From the NCBI GenBank assembly GCA_023565505.1, contig JAIMBI010000027.1, positions 1-46,604 on the forward strand: a stretch of 46,604 nucleotides of DNA, in the 5' to 3' direction. Positions within the stretch are counted from its first letter, which is position 1; the number at the start of each line of letters is the position of its first letter. This document shows, piece by piece, positions 8,800 through 17,622 of this stretch. A program made the translations under genes and the position numbers. The notes below the pieces were generated by a model that saw nothing but the letters and a program-made list of their open reading frames with translations, had not been told where the DNA came from and searched no databases. This DNA comes from Actinomycetes bacterium (GTDB lineage: Bacteria > Bacillota > Sulfobacillia > Sulfobacillales > JAIMBI01).

Positions 8800-8903
8800 G
8801 TTTCGGGGACGGCCGGCCGTTCAAAGCACCTGCGGCGCATCGCCGCGGGCCCCTTGCCGTGGACGCCCCTCCATCGGACCAGACTTTTCCCACAAAAACG
8901 CAT

Positions 8904-8964
8904 ATAGCGGCACCCAGACCCATCAACATTCGCTATGGCGACACAAAAATTTTTCCCTATAGCG
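8904..8964 (+). promoter_or_regulatory. Cluster of CGCTAT half-sites upstream of the MFS gene
   Basis: ATAGCG occurs at 8904-8909 and 8959-8964, and its complement CGCTAT at 8931-8936. The last two form an inverted repeat around the palindrome AAAAATTTTT (8945-8954). This AT-rich island within very GC-rich DNA lies about 155 bases upstream of the MFS start, and it looks like an operator region for a dimeric regulator. No regulator gene is adjacent. The rest of 8668-9119 shows no gene. Confidence 0.45.
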
Positions 8965-9119
8965 CAGTTCACGAAGGAGATCGGCCGGTCGATGTGCAAC
9001 GTTTCCTCAGGTGTCTGTGGAATGTTCTCATTCGAGCGAGAAGCTCCCGGACACAGAACGTGGGTTCGACGGGCTTCGTCCATTCAGCATCCGTCTGGCG
9101 CAAAAGGGGGTCGCGTATC

Positions 9120-10409
9120 GTGACGGCGAGCGCGGTAAGCATTCCGCGGCGGCGGTTCTCGCGCATCATCCCGGTCGCCTTCCTGATGTACACCATCGCC
9201 TTCATGGACCGGCTGAACATCGGGATGGCGCTCCCGTACATGGAGAAGGATCTCCACTTCAACCCCTCCGTCGCCGGCCTGGCGTCGGGGATCCTTTTCA
9301 TCGGCTACCTGTTCTTCCAGATGCCGGGAGGCCACCTGGCCGAGAAGTGGAGCGCCAAGAAGTTCATCCTCATCGCCCTCTTCGTGTGGGGCGCCTTCGC
9401 CATGCTCACCGGCCTGGTGACCAACGTCACCGAGCTGCTCATCGTCCGCTTCCTGGTCGGCGTGGCCGAGGGCGGCGTGTGGCCGGCGACGCTGGTGCTC
9501 ATCGGCCACTGGTTCCCCCGCGAGGAGCGCGCCCGGGCCCGGAACCTCTGGGTGCTGTGTCTGCCCTTCGCCTCGGTGATGCAGGCGCCGTTGTCCGGTT
9601 ACATCCTGTCGGTGAGCAACTGGCACTGGCTGTTCGTCATCGAGGGCTTCATCCCGTGGGTCTGGGCCATCGTATGGGCCATCGCCATCGTCGACTGGCC
9701 GCACCAGGCCTCCTGGCTCGCTCCGGAGGAGCGGACCTTCATCGAGACCAGCATCGCCGCCGAGCGCGAGGACCGCGAGATGAAGAACGTCACCCTGGGC
9801 CAGGCGCTGGGCACCAAGGCGGCCTGGATGTACACCTTCGCGTACGTCTGCCAGGCCTTCCCCGGCTACGGCATCGCGTTCTTCCTGCCGAGCCTGCTGA
9901 AGAAGGCCGGCTTCCCGATCGGGACGGTGGGCATCCTGACGGCGCTGCCGTTCGCGATGGCCATCATCGGCATCCTGGTGCACGGGTTCCTCTCCGACCG
10001 CTCCATGAAGCGGCGCATCCACGTCATGATCCCGATGGGCATCACGGGAGCCTCGCTCATCATCAGCTCCCTGTTCCAGAACTCCCTGCCCATCCTCTCC
10101 ATCATCCTGCTCATCATCGCCGGCTGGGGCCTGTACGCGTTCCTCGGGCCCTTCTGGACCATGGTGGAGCAGACCTTCCCGGCCGACGTGGCCGGACCGC
10201 TGATGGGGTTCGTCAACGCCATCGGCAACCTGGGCGGCTTCTTCGGCCCGCTGGTGGTCGGCATGCTGGTGACGAGCACCCACGGCTACGAGGCGGCCTT
10301 CCTCTTCCTCGGCATTGCCGCCCTATTCATGGCCTTCCTCATGTCGTTCGTGCGCATCCGCGAGGGCCAGGCGGCACGCGTCTCACCGCCGCGCGGGGTA
10401 AGCGCCTGA
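9120..10409 (+). CDS. MFS transporter, anion:cation symporter type
   Basis: A 429-residue, 12-helix major facilitator. It begins FLMYTIAFMDRLNIGMALPY, the hallmark start of the anion:cation symporter family (ACS; tartrate, phthalate, hexuronate and similar organic acids). The loop 2-3 motif reads GHLAEKWSAKKF, and VGVAEGGVWPATLVLIGHWF is the family's helix 4 signature. I chose GTG at 9120, with AGGGGG about 10 bases upstream; the frame is open far upstream, but that part has no MFS sequence. It imports a carboxylate, substrate unknown. Downstream genes on either strand include a haloacid dehalogenase and a LarA-type racemase, consistent with 2-hydroxyacid use, but that link is inference. Confidence 0.92.
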   Translation: MTASAVSIPRRRFSRIIPVAFLMYTIAFMDRLNIGMALPYMEKDLHFNPSVAGLASGILFIGYLFFQMPGGHLAEKWSAKKFILIALFVWGAFAMLTGLVTNVTELLIVRFLVGVAEGGVWPATLVLIGHWFPREERARARNLWVLCLPFASVMQAPLSGYILSVSNWHWLFVIEGFIPWVWAIVWAIAIVDWPHQASWLAPEERTFIETSIAAEREDREMKNVTLGQALGTKAAWMYTFAYVCQAFPGYGIAFFLPSLLKKAGFPIGTVGILTALPFAMAIIGILVHGFLSDRSMKRRIHVMIPMGITGASLIISSLFQNSLPILSIILLIIAGWGLYAFLGPFWTMVEQTFPADVAGPLMGFVNAIGNLGGFFGPLVVGMLVTSTHGYEAAFLFLGIAALFMAFLMSFVRIREGQAARVSPPRGVSA

Positions 10410-10423
10410 GGCCAAGCGGGGCG

Positions 10424-10451
10424 ACGGGGCGGCCGAACCGGGCCGCCCCGT
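10424..10451. terminator. Bidirectional GC hairpin between convergent genes
   Basis: ACGGGGCGGCC (10424-10434) pairs perfectly with GGCCGCCCCGT (10441-10451) across a 6-base loop. It lies between the convergent ends of the MFS and HIT genes and could stop transcription from both sides. T-runs are short (CTTTCC on the plus side). Confidence 0.6.
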
Positions 10452-10516
10452 CCGCCTTTCCACCGACCCGACGACCGCGGCCGCCCGCGCCTCCGGCGGC
10501 CGTCACGCACCCTCGC

Positions 10517-10918
10517 TCAGTCGTCGCCGAGGCGGCGCCGCATGGCCGCGAGCTCCTCGGCCGTGGGGGGCCGGTAGTCCGGGGCGAGGGTCCGGGCGAG
10601 GTTGAGGTCCGCCACGGCATGGAGCGGCACCACGTGGACGTGGGCGTGGTCGACGTCGAATCCCACCACCATCAGCCCCACCCGCGCCGGCTGGAGCCGC
10701 TCCGCGACCCGCCCGGCCATCCGGCGCGCTCCGTCCATCAGGGCCGCGTACCGGGGCGGCGGAAGGTCGTACACGGTGGGAACGTGCTCGCGCGGCACCA
10801 CCAGGAGGTGACCGGGGTTCAGCGGCCGGATGTCCAGGAACGCCAGGAGGTCGTCCCCCTCCCAGACGACGTGCGCCGGAAGCTCGCCGGCCGCGATGCG
10901 GCAGAACACACAGGCCAT
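10517..10918 (-). CDS. HIT family nucleotide-binding protein
   Basis: 133 residues of a histidine-triad protein. CVFCRIAAGELPAHVVWE is the typical start, with a Cys-x-x-Cys partner missing its usual later zinc ligands. The catalytic triad HAHVHVVPL lies near residue 105. HIT proteins hydrolyse or transfer nucleoside phosphoramidates and dinucleotides; the cellular substrate is not predictable. I took the ATG at 10918 with AGAGGG upstream; the open frame extends upstream into the neighbouring HAD gene, but only as shadow. It follows the dehalogenase by 65 bases on the same strand, so the two may be co-transcribed. Confidence 0.92.
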   Translation of the reverse strand: MACVFCRIAAGELPAHVVWEGDDLLAFLDIRPLNPGHLLVVPREHVPTVYDLPPPRYAALMDGARRMAGRVAERLQPARVGLMVVGFDVDHAHVHVVPLHAVADLNLARTLAPDYRPPTAEELAAMRRRLGDD

Positions 10919-10983
10919 CGCGTCGCCCTCTTTCTCCCGCTGACTGTCTGACGCCGACGGGCAGGACTCGGCGGATGTCCGGA

Positions 10984-11685
10984 TCAGGTGCCCAGGGCCT
11001 CGGCCAGAGCGAGGAAGTCTTCCGCGACGAGGTCGAACTGCGCCTCGGCCTCGTCCGCCCCCCGTCCCGCCTCCCCATGTTCCAGCGGCCGCCGCACGAA
11101 GGCGGTCCGGAAGCCCACCGCCGCCGCCGCACGGAGATCGTCGCCGTGGGCGGCCACCATCATGACCTCCGACGGGGGCAGGTCCAACAGCTCCGCCGCC
11201 GTCCGGTACACGGCGGGATCCGGCTTGTACTGGCGGGCCAGCTCGGCCGACAGGATGACGTCCCAGGGGAGTTCCGCCCGGCGGGCCATGTCGGCCAGCA
11301 GGCGGACATGACCGTTGGACAGGGTCGCCACCAGGTACCGGCGCTTCAGGCGTCTCAGCCCCGCCACCACGTCGGGCCAGGGATCGAGCTGATGCCAGAA
11401 CCGCACCAACGTGCGCCGCTCGGACTCGCCGAGGCCGCCCAGGCCGAAGCGCGGCAGGATCTCGTCCAGGATGCGGCGGTGCAGGTGGTCGAGGTTCATC
11501 CACGGCCACTCCCCGCGCCGCACGCGGTCCATGGCGGGGCGATAGCCCGCCCGCCACGCGTCCGCCAGCGCTCCCCAGTCGACGACCAACCCCCGTTCCC
11601 GTCCGAACCGCTCCCCGAGGCGTTGGATGCTGCCGCGCCAATCCACGACCGTCCCGAACACGTCGAACGTCAGCGCCTCGACCAT
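10984..11685 (-). CDS. HAD hydrolase, type II haloacid dehalogenase
   Basis: 233 residues matching L-2-haloacid dehalogenase (HAD type II). LTFDVFGTVVDWRGSI carries the nucleophilic Asp8. TLSNGH is motif II, KPDPAVY holds the motif III Lys, and MMVAAHGDDLRAAAAVG is motif IV, ending FVRRPLEHG as in this subfamily. Such enzymes turn L-2-haloacids into D-2-hydroxyacids, though many members act on other substrates. The ATG at 11685 has GGGGGAAGAG upstream. It is divergent from the LarA-type racemase gene across 233 bases and precedes the HIT gene. Confidence 0.9.
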   Translation of the reverse strand: MVEALTFDVFGTVVDWRGSIQRLGERFGRERGLVVDWGALADAWRAGYRPAMDRVRRGEWPWMNLDHLHRRILDEILPRFGLGGLGESERRTLVRFWHQLDPWPDVVAGLRRLKRRYLVATLSNGHVRLLADMARRAELPWDVILSAELARQYKPDPAVYRTAAELLDLPPSEVMMVAAHGDDLRAAAAVGFRTAFVRRPLEHGEAGRGADEAEAQFDLVAEDFLALAEALGT

Positions 11686-11918
11686 GCCCGCCGTCTCTTC
11701 CCCCTTACCCGGCCGCGGGCGACCGCGTGCCGCGAAACCGATGCGCTTGAGACATCGGCGACAACTTCGCCCCCCGGGCGGGTGAATCCTGCCAGCCCGT
11801 GCCAGGCGAGACCACGGCGCCGGCTTCCGGTCCGCCCGCCCCCGCCGCGCCCCGCATCCCTTACAATGCAGGCAGAACATCACGCCGGCCCGTCGGCCGG
11901 CAGGGGGAGTCGAGCACC

Positions 11919-13199
11919 ATGCGCATTGCCCTGCCCTACGGCTCCGGCCGTCTGGAGGCCGAGGTCCCGGATCACGCGGTCGTCCTGACCCCGCGACCCG
12001 TCGCCGGCCTGCCCGACGAGCGCGGCGCCGTCCTGGCCGCCCTCCGCCACCCCATCGGCTCCCGGCCGCTCAAGGACCTCCTCCGGCCGACTGCCCGGGT
12101 GGTCGTGGTCACGGCCGATATCACCCGTCCCATGCCCAACGACCGCGTGCTGCCGTGGCTCCTGGAGGAGGTGGCGGCGGCGGGCGTGCCGGACGACCAC
12201 GTCGTGCTGGTCAACGGGACCGGCACCCACCGGCCCAACACGCCCGAGGAGCTTAACCGCATGTACGGGCCCGACATCGTGGCCCGCTACCGGGTCGTCA
12301 ACCACGACGCGTTCGACGACGCCGCCCTGGTGCACCTCGGTCGGGTGCCGACCGGCGCCGAGGTGTACCTGAACCGCACCGTCGTGGAGGCGGACGTGAA
12401 GATCATCACGGGGTTCATCGAGCCGCATTTCTTCGCCGGCTTCTCCGGCGGCCCCAAGGGCCTGTTCCCCGGCGTGGCCGGCATCCGAAGCATCATGCAC
12501 TTCCACAACGCGGCGATGATCGGGCACCCGCGCGCGACCTGGGGCGTCCTCGACGGCAACCCCCTGCAGGAGGAGGCCCGGGCCGTGTGGGATCTGGTGC
12601 GGCCCGACTTCCTGCTCAACGTCACCCTCAACGCGGACCGCCGGATCACCGGCGTGTTCGCCGGCGGCATGCCGGACGCCTTCGAGGCCGGCTGCCGCTT
12701 CGAGCGCGAGGTGGCCATGACGCCCGTCCCCGCGCCGTTCGACGTGGTCGTTACGACGAACAGCGGCTACCCCCTGGACCAGAATCTGTACCAGGCGGTC
12801 AAGGGGATGTCGGCCGCCGCGGAGATCGTGCGGCCCGGCGGCACCATCGTGGCCGTGGCCGAGTGCCGCGACGGCGTCCCCGACCACGGCCGCTTCAAGG
12901 AGATCCTCAAGCTCCGCCGGACCCCGCAGGAACTCCTGGAGCTCATCCATCAGCCCGACTTTCACATGTTCGACCAGTGGGAGGCGCAGAAGCTGGCCAC
13001 GGTCCTGCTCAAGGCCCGCGTCATCCTGGTGTCCTCGCTCGACGACCAGGTGGTACGCGACGCCTTGCTAGAGCCGGCCCCCTCCGTCGAAGCCGCCCTG
13101 GCCCGGGCGCTGGCCGCCCACGGACCGGACGCGCGCATCGCCGTCCTCCCCGAAGGACCGATGACCATCCCCTACGTGGCCCAGTCGGTCCCGGCGTAG
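11919..13199 (+). CDS. larA: LarA-family nickel-pincer racemase/epimerase
   Basis: 426 residues aligned by eye with lactate racemase LarA. The residues known from Lactobacillus plantarum are present with a constant offset of four: His104 (NGTGTHRPNT), His170 (EPHFFAGFSGGPKG), Lys180, to which the pincer cofactor is bound, and His196 (IMHFHNAAM). It should therefore bind the nickel-pincer cofactor and racemise or epimerise a 2-hydroxyacid; lactate is only one possible substrate. The cofactor-making genes larB, larC and larE are not in the window. The start ATG follows GGGGAG. The C-terminal half (LDQNLYQAVKGMSAAAEIVR) is typical. Confidence 0.9.
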   Translation: MRIALPYGSGRLEAEVPDHAVVLTPRPVAGLPDERGAVLAALRHPIGSRPLKDLLRPTARVVVVTADITRPMPNDRVLPWLLEEVAAAGVPDDHVVLVNGTGTHRPNTPEELNRMYGPDIVARYRVVNHDAFDDAALVHLGRVPTGAEVYLNRTVVEADVKIITGFIEPHFFAGFSGGPKGLFPGVAGIRSIMHFHNAAMIGHPRATWGVLDGNPLQEEARAVWDLVRPDFLLNVTLNADRRITGVFAGGMPDAFEAGCRFEREVAMTPVPAPFDVVVTTNSGYPLDQNLYQAVKGMSAAAEIVRPGGTIVAVAECRDGVPDHGRFKEILKLRRTPQELLELIHQPDFHMFDQWEAQKLATVLLKARVILVSSLDDQVVRDALLEPAPSVEAALARALAAHGPDARIAVLPEGPMTIPYVAQSVPA

Positions 13200-13200
13200 C

Positions 13201-13978
13201 TCAGTACCGGACGGCCCGCTCCGCGCCGCCCGCGACCGCGATCCCCTCGCCGGTGATCCCGCTCCCGCGGAGGGGGCAAGGAACGTCACCACGTCGGCGA
13301 TTTCCTCCGCCCGCACGAGCCGCCCGATGGCGCCGCGCCGCCTCCTCGGCCGGCACCGCCTCGACGGTGCGCCCCTCCGCGGCCGCCTGGGCGGGCAGCC
13401 GCGCCTCCAGCGTCTTGGTGACCGTGACCGCGGGATAGATCGCGTTGACGGTGATGTTGTCCCGCCCCATGGCGAACGCCAGGGACCGCGTGAGGTGCGC
13501 CTCCGCCGCGTTCCGGATCCCCGCGCGGATCGGTCCCGCCGTCCGCGCGGCGTAGCCGCTGAGGTTGACGAGGCGCCCGAACCCGCCCCGGCGCATCCAC
13601 GGGATGGCCAGGCGCGCACAGCGGAGGTGCCCAGGACCTTCTCCTCGACGTCGCGCAGGATGAGCGCCTCGGTAACGTGCTCGAAGTCCTCGGGTTCCCC
13701 GCCGCTCACCCGGCCCCGTTGTTGACCAGGATGTGCGCCGTGACCGCGGCGGTCATGCGCGCCTCCGCGGCCGCCGCGTCGCCCAGGTCGGCCACAAAGG
13801 GCAGGACCCAGCTTCCCGTCCCGGCCGCGATGGCCCCCGCCGCCGTGATCGGGTCGCGGTGTCGGCTCACCACGGCCACGTCCACCCCTTCGCGCGCCAG
13901 CTGCAGCGCCACCGCCCGGCCGATGCCCCGGCTGGCACCGGTCACCACCGCCTGCCGCCCCGACCGTCCCGGATCCAT
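13201..13978 (-). pseudogene. Short-chain dehydrogenase/reductase, frameshifted
   Basis: A good start (ATG 13978 after AGAAGGGGAGG) opens VVTGASRGIGRAVALQLA and ends the first piece at HILVNNGAG before TGA. The sequence continues in a second frame (SGGEPEDFEHVTEALILRDV), then in a third (IPWMRRGGFGRLVNLSGYAA through RDNITVNAIYPAVT). It shifts again (AIGRLVRAEEIADVVTFLA) and finally returns to SGITGEGIAVAGGAERAVRY. That makes four frame changes in about 780 bases, with every SDR landmark still readable (Gly-rich loop, NNAG-type motif, C-terminal TG-G---GG). The usual catalytic YxxxK reads GIRNAAEAH here, so the Tyr and Lys are gone. The gene is dead or the assembly is faulty here. Confidence 0.8.
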
Positions 13979-14000
13979 CGCGCCTCCCCTTCTGTCCCGC

Positions 14001-14948
14001 CTACGACGCCGTGGCCGGCCGGCCGTCCCCGCGCCGGCCCGTCCGCCGCGTCTCGAACCAATAGGCCAAGGCGAAGAACGGTCCCCACGGCGGAAGCCCC
14101 GTGGCCAGGTCCCCGCGCGGCGGACCGAGGGCGTCCTCGAGGACCCCGACCTCCTCCGGCTCCAAGGTCCACGTGCCGGCCGCGGCGTTGTCGCGGACAT
14201 GCGCCAGGTTCGTCGCCTTGGGGATCACCACCACGCCGGGGCGCCGGAGCAACCAGTTCAGCGCCACCTGGTAGGGCGACACGCCCCGGCCCCGCGCCAC
14301 CCGGACCAGCGCGTCGTAGCCGCGTACCCGCTCGAGCCGCCCCTGCCCCAGGGGGCTGTAGGCCATCACACCCCATCCCCGCCGCTCGGCGTCGGGAAGG
14401 ACCCGGCTCTCCACCCGCCGGTCGCCCACGCTGTAGGGGACTTGGTGCAAGGCGAGGCGCGGCCGCTCGGCCATCCGCCCCCACGCCGCATCCAGCCGGG
14501 CCAACCACGCGGGCGTAAAGTTGCTCACCCCGCTGAACCGCACCAGACCCTCGCGCTCGAGTCGGGCGAAGGCCCGGAGCGTCTCTTCGAGTGGCACCGA
14601 CCGGGTCGGCCAGTGGAGGAGGACGGCGTCGACGTAGTCGGTCCGAAGCCGCCTGAGCGAGGCGCGAACCGCCCGGATGGCCGCCTCCTCGCCGGCGTGC
14701 GACGGCCAGACCTTGGTCACCACGAACACCCGTTCCCGCTGGTCGGCGATGGCGTCGCCGACCACCCGCTCCGCCCCGCCGGCCCCGTAGTACTCCGCCG
14801 TGTCGATGAGCGTCATCCCGAGGGCGATGCCGAGCCGAAGCGCCTCGACCTCCTCCCGGTGGCGCTCCGGCGCCTCGCCCATGCGCCACGTCCCCTGGCC
14901 CACGGCGGCCACGGCTACCCCGGCCGCCGGCACGTACACCTGCCGCAT
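14001..14948 (-). CDS. Aldo/keto reductase
   Basis: 315 residues with the AKR barrel signatures. GMTLIDTAEYYG contains Asp49 and Tyr54, VVTKVWPSH contains Lys79, and AVLLHWP contains His112, the complete catalytic tetrad. The C-terminal NADPH loop VVVIPKATNLAHVRDN is present. It should reduce an aldehyde or ketone with NADPH; the substrate is unknown. The ATG at 14948 follows GGGGAGGGG. It lies just upstream of the SDR pseudogene on the same strand, so the two once formed an oxidoreductase pair. Confidence 0.93.
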   Translation of the reverse strand: MRQVYVPAAGVAVAAVGQGTWRMGEAPERHREEVEALRLGIALGMTLIDTAEYYGAGGAERVVGDAIADQRERVFVVTKVWPSHAGEEAAIRAVRASLRRLRTDYVDAVLLHWPTRSVPLEETLRAFARLEREGLVRFSGVSNFTPAWLARLDAAWGRMAERPRLALHQVPYSVGDRRVESRVLPDAERRGWGVMAYSPLGQGRLERVRGYDALVRVARGRGVSPYQVALNWLLRRPGVVVIPKATNLAHVRDNAAAGTWTLEPEEVGVLEDALGPPRGDLATGLPPWGPFFALAYWFETRRTGRRGDGRPATAS

Positions 14949-15621
14949 GCTCCCCTCCCCGCGCCCGGATCCCGGGCGTCCCGAACCGCCGGATGCGCCG
15001 ACACCGCCAAACCCCGGGCGACGCAACCGGACCCGACCCCACGCGGCGCGTTCCCGCCCCCTTGCGCCCGGCGGGCACGCTCCCCTGCCGCCATGAGGCG
15101 CCGGTTTCCAAAGCCCTCCTTAAAGCCAACCTTATACGAAGACACCCTATCGGACCCGGCGCACGCCCTCAAGGGGTGCGACCGCCCCGGCGTCGGCGTC
15201 GGAGCCGGCCCGGAGCCGGGCCCCGCCCCTGCGGGACGCCGTCCTCCGCCTCACGACCGGCCCGGATCGCCCACGCCCGCCCGCCCCGGGGGTCTTCGTC
15301 CCCGGCACACGACCCCCGCCTGTGCCCGAAGGCGCATCCGCCCCCGGTGCGACCGGGGGACGGGGCACGGCTGCGACAGTCCCCGCTGGCACCCTTCGAC
15401 GCCGGGAGCCGGACGCGGTAGGATCGGGCGCACAGGCGGCGCGTTGTCCGGGACGACACGGGAAAGCTGGACGACGCACGGCTCAGGTCGCGCCTCCCGC
15501 CGGCGTCGTCGGGGGCCGCCGCCCGCCCCGGTCGGACGGCGCGGCGGCCCCCGGCGGACCGGCGCCGCGGGGCATAGGGTGAGGTCGGAATGTGGGACGG
15601 GAGAAGCGGAGGGGGAGGACC
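14949..15621. other. Intergenic stretch between divergent genes
   Basis: About 670 bases between the aldo/keto reductase and glucoamylase starts. A relatively AT-rich patch at 15110-15150 includes, on the minus strand, TATAAG at about 15128-15133, a possible -10 for the reductase without an evident -35. The rest is very GC-rich and shows no supportable gene. Confidence 0.35.
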
Positions 15622-17622
15622 GTGCGCCCTGTCGTGCTCGCCAACGGGCGGCTCTGGGTGGGGTTCGACGCCGAGGGCCAGCTGCGCGACCTGTGCTGGC
15701 CCGCCGTCGGGCAACCCAACCACGCCGCCGGCTGGCCGAGCCGCTTCGGGGTGGCGGTCGGCGGCCGGTTCGCCTGGCTGGCGGATCCCGCCTGGTCGCT
15801 GGCCCCCACCCTGTCCCCCGGGGCCCTGGTCGCCGTGACGACGGCCCGACGCGACGACTGGCCCCTCACGCTGGTCTTCACCGACACGGTGCTGCCGGAC
15901 CACGACGTCCTGTTGCGCCGCGTCGACGTCCGCAACATCGGGGACCAGCCGCTGGCGGTGGACCTGTTCTTCCACCTCGACCTGTCGCTCGACGAATCGC
16001 CTCTCGGCGACACCGTGCTGTACCATCCGGCATTGGACGCCCTGGTGCACTACAAGCGCCGGGTCTATGCCCTGCTGTCCGGGCGGGGGACGCCCGGGCC
16101 GGGCCTGAGCCAGTGGACCTGCGGCGTCAAGCGCTTCCGCCGCCTCGAGGGGACCTGGCGGGACGCCGAAGACGGCCGGCTGGAATCGAACCCCGTCGCC
16201 CACGGCTCCGTGGACAGTACGGCGGCGGTGACCGTCGCCGTCGGGCCCGGCGAAGCGGCCCAAGGGACCTTCTGGCTCGTCCTGGGCGACAGTCTGGACG
16301 CGGTGGCCGGCGTGCACCGCACGGTAGCCGGCCGCGCCGCGAACGATCTGGTCGCGGCGGCGGAGCGGACCTGGCGCCGCCGGCTCGGGTCCGGGCGCGC
16401 CGGTCCCGGGGAGCCGACGCTGGCGGAGCGCTCCCGCGTGTTGTTGCGGGCGTTCGTGGACCATGGGGGCGGCATCGTCGCCGGCGTCGACTCCGACACC
16501 GTGGAGTTCAACCGGGATCATTACGGCTACGTCTGGCCGCGCGACGCCGCCCTGGTCGCCATGGCGCTGGTCGACGCGGGCGCCGGCGGCGCGGTGGCCC
16601 CCTATTTCCGTTTCGTCGCCCGCGGCGTGTCCGCCGAGGGCTACCTCGCGCACAAGTACAACCCCGACGGCAGTCCCGGATCCACCTGGCACCCGGCCTA
16701 CCTCGAAGGCCAGGCGGTCGCCCCCATCCAGGCCGACGAGACGGCGCTGACCCTGGTGGCCCTGGACCACTACGTGCGCCGCACCGGGGACCGGGCCCTG
16801 GCGGCGGAACTGTTGCCGCGCCTCGTGATCCCGTGCGCGAACTTCCTGGCCCGTTTCCGGACCGCGGACGGGCTGGTCGCGCCGTGCTGGGACCTGTGGG
16901 AGGAGCGTTACGGCATCCACGCCTGGACCGCCGGCGCCACGTATGCGGCGCTCCTCGCGGCGGCGCGCCTGGCCGAAGGACGGGCGGACCACGAGTGCCG
17001 GCGCTGGCGCCGGGCGGCGGAGGAGATCGCCGAAGCCGCCCGGCGGGCCTTCCGGGACCCCGCATCCGGCCGGCTCGTGCGCACGCTCGTCCCGGACGGT
17101 GCGGGCTACCGCCCGGACCCGACCCCGGACGCCTCCCTGTGGGGCCTGGTGACGTTCGGCGTGGTCCCGGCGTCGGCGCCGGAGGCGGAGGAGACTCGCC
17201 GCACGCTCCTCCGGACCCTGGCCGTCCCCGGGGTCGGGGGCATCGCCCGCTACGCCGGGGACCCGTACTGCCGCGACCCCGACCTCCCGCCGGACGTCCC
17301 CGGGAACCCCTGGGTCGTCACCACCTGTTGGTTGGCCGAATGGAGCGCCCGGGCCGGCGAGACGGCCCGGGCGCGGGAACTGCTCGCCTGGGTGGAGCGG
17401 ACCGCGGTGGACCCCGGCGTCCTGCCGGAGCAGGTGGACGCCCGGACCGGGCGGCCGGTGTCCGTGACGCCGCTGGCGTGGTCGCACGCGGCCTACCTGA
17501 CCGCCCGGCGCACGGTCGCGGGCGCCGGCCGCGGAACCGACGCGGCATCCGCCCGTCGCGCCGCCCCGGAGCCTACTGCAACGACGTGCTCTGGCTCACC
17601 GCGCCCAGGGCGTTCCAGTTGA
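15622..17622 (+). CDS. Glycoside hydrolase family 15 (glucoamylase-like)
   Basis: 666 residues with the prokaryotic GH15 layout: an N-terminal super-beta-sandwich (about 1-270) and a C-terminal (alpha/alpha)6 barrel. HYGYVWPRDAALVAMALVD is the barrel entrance motif. CWDLWEER near residue 423 carries the predicted general acid Glu, and VLPEQVDARTG near residue 600 carries the general base Glu. It should release glucose from alpha-glucans or alpha-glucosides; no signal peptide is seen, so it is likely cytoplasmic. I prefer the GTG at 15622, five bases after GGAGGGGGAGG, over a GTG at 15592. The last 50 bases overlap the end of the convergent gene, and the final 30 residues are Arg/Ala-rich and atypical. 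Confidence 0.93.
   Translation: MRPVVLANGRLWVGFDAEGQLRDLCWPAVGQPNHAAGWPSRFGVAVGGRFAWLADPAWSLAPTLSPGALVAVTTARRDDWPLTLVFTDTVLPDHDVLLRRVDVRNIGDQPLAVDLFFHLDLSLDESPLGDTVLYHPALDALVHYKRRVYALLSGRGTPGPGLSQWTCGVKRFRRLEGTWRDAEDGRLESNPVAHGSVDSTAAVTVAVGPGEAAQGTFWLVLGDSLDAVAGVHRTVAGRAANDLVAAAERTWRRRLGSGRAGPGEPTLAERSRVLLRAFVDHGGGIVAGVDSDTVEFNRDHYGYVWPRDAALVAMALVDAGAGGAVAPYFRFVARGVSAEGYLAHKYNPDGSPGSTWHPAYLEGQAVAPIQADETALTLVALDHYVRRTGDRALAAELLPRLVIPCANFLARFRTADGLVAPCWDLWEERYGIHAWTAGATYAALLAAARLAEGRADHECRRWRRAAEEIAEAARRAFRDPASGRLVRTLVPDGAGYRPDPTPDASLWGLVTFGVVPASAPEAEETRRTLLRTLAVPGVGGIARYAGDPYCRDPDLPPDVPGNPWVVTTCWLAEWSARAGETARARELLAWVERTAVDPGVLPEQVDARTGRPVSVTPLAWSHAAYLTARRTVAGAGRGTDAASARRAAPEPTATTCSGSPRPGRSS

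Noticed and set aside
8904..8964. ModE-type molybdate operator
   Set aside because: The CGCTAT half-sites superficially resemble ModE boxes, but spacing does not match and the molybdate operon lies 30 kb away.
8457..9119. N-terminal extension of the MFS frame
   Set aside because: Low-complexity, crosses a hairpin and an operator-like region, and no transporter of this family has such an extension; GTG 9120 has a ribosome binding site.
10919..11641. Upstream extension of the HIT frame
   Set aside because: Antisense-like shadow in the dehalogenase gene; the HIT domain begins at the ATG at 10918.
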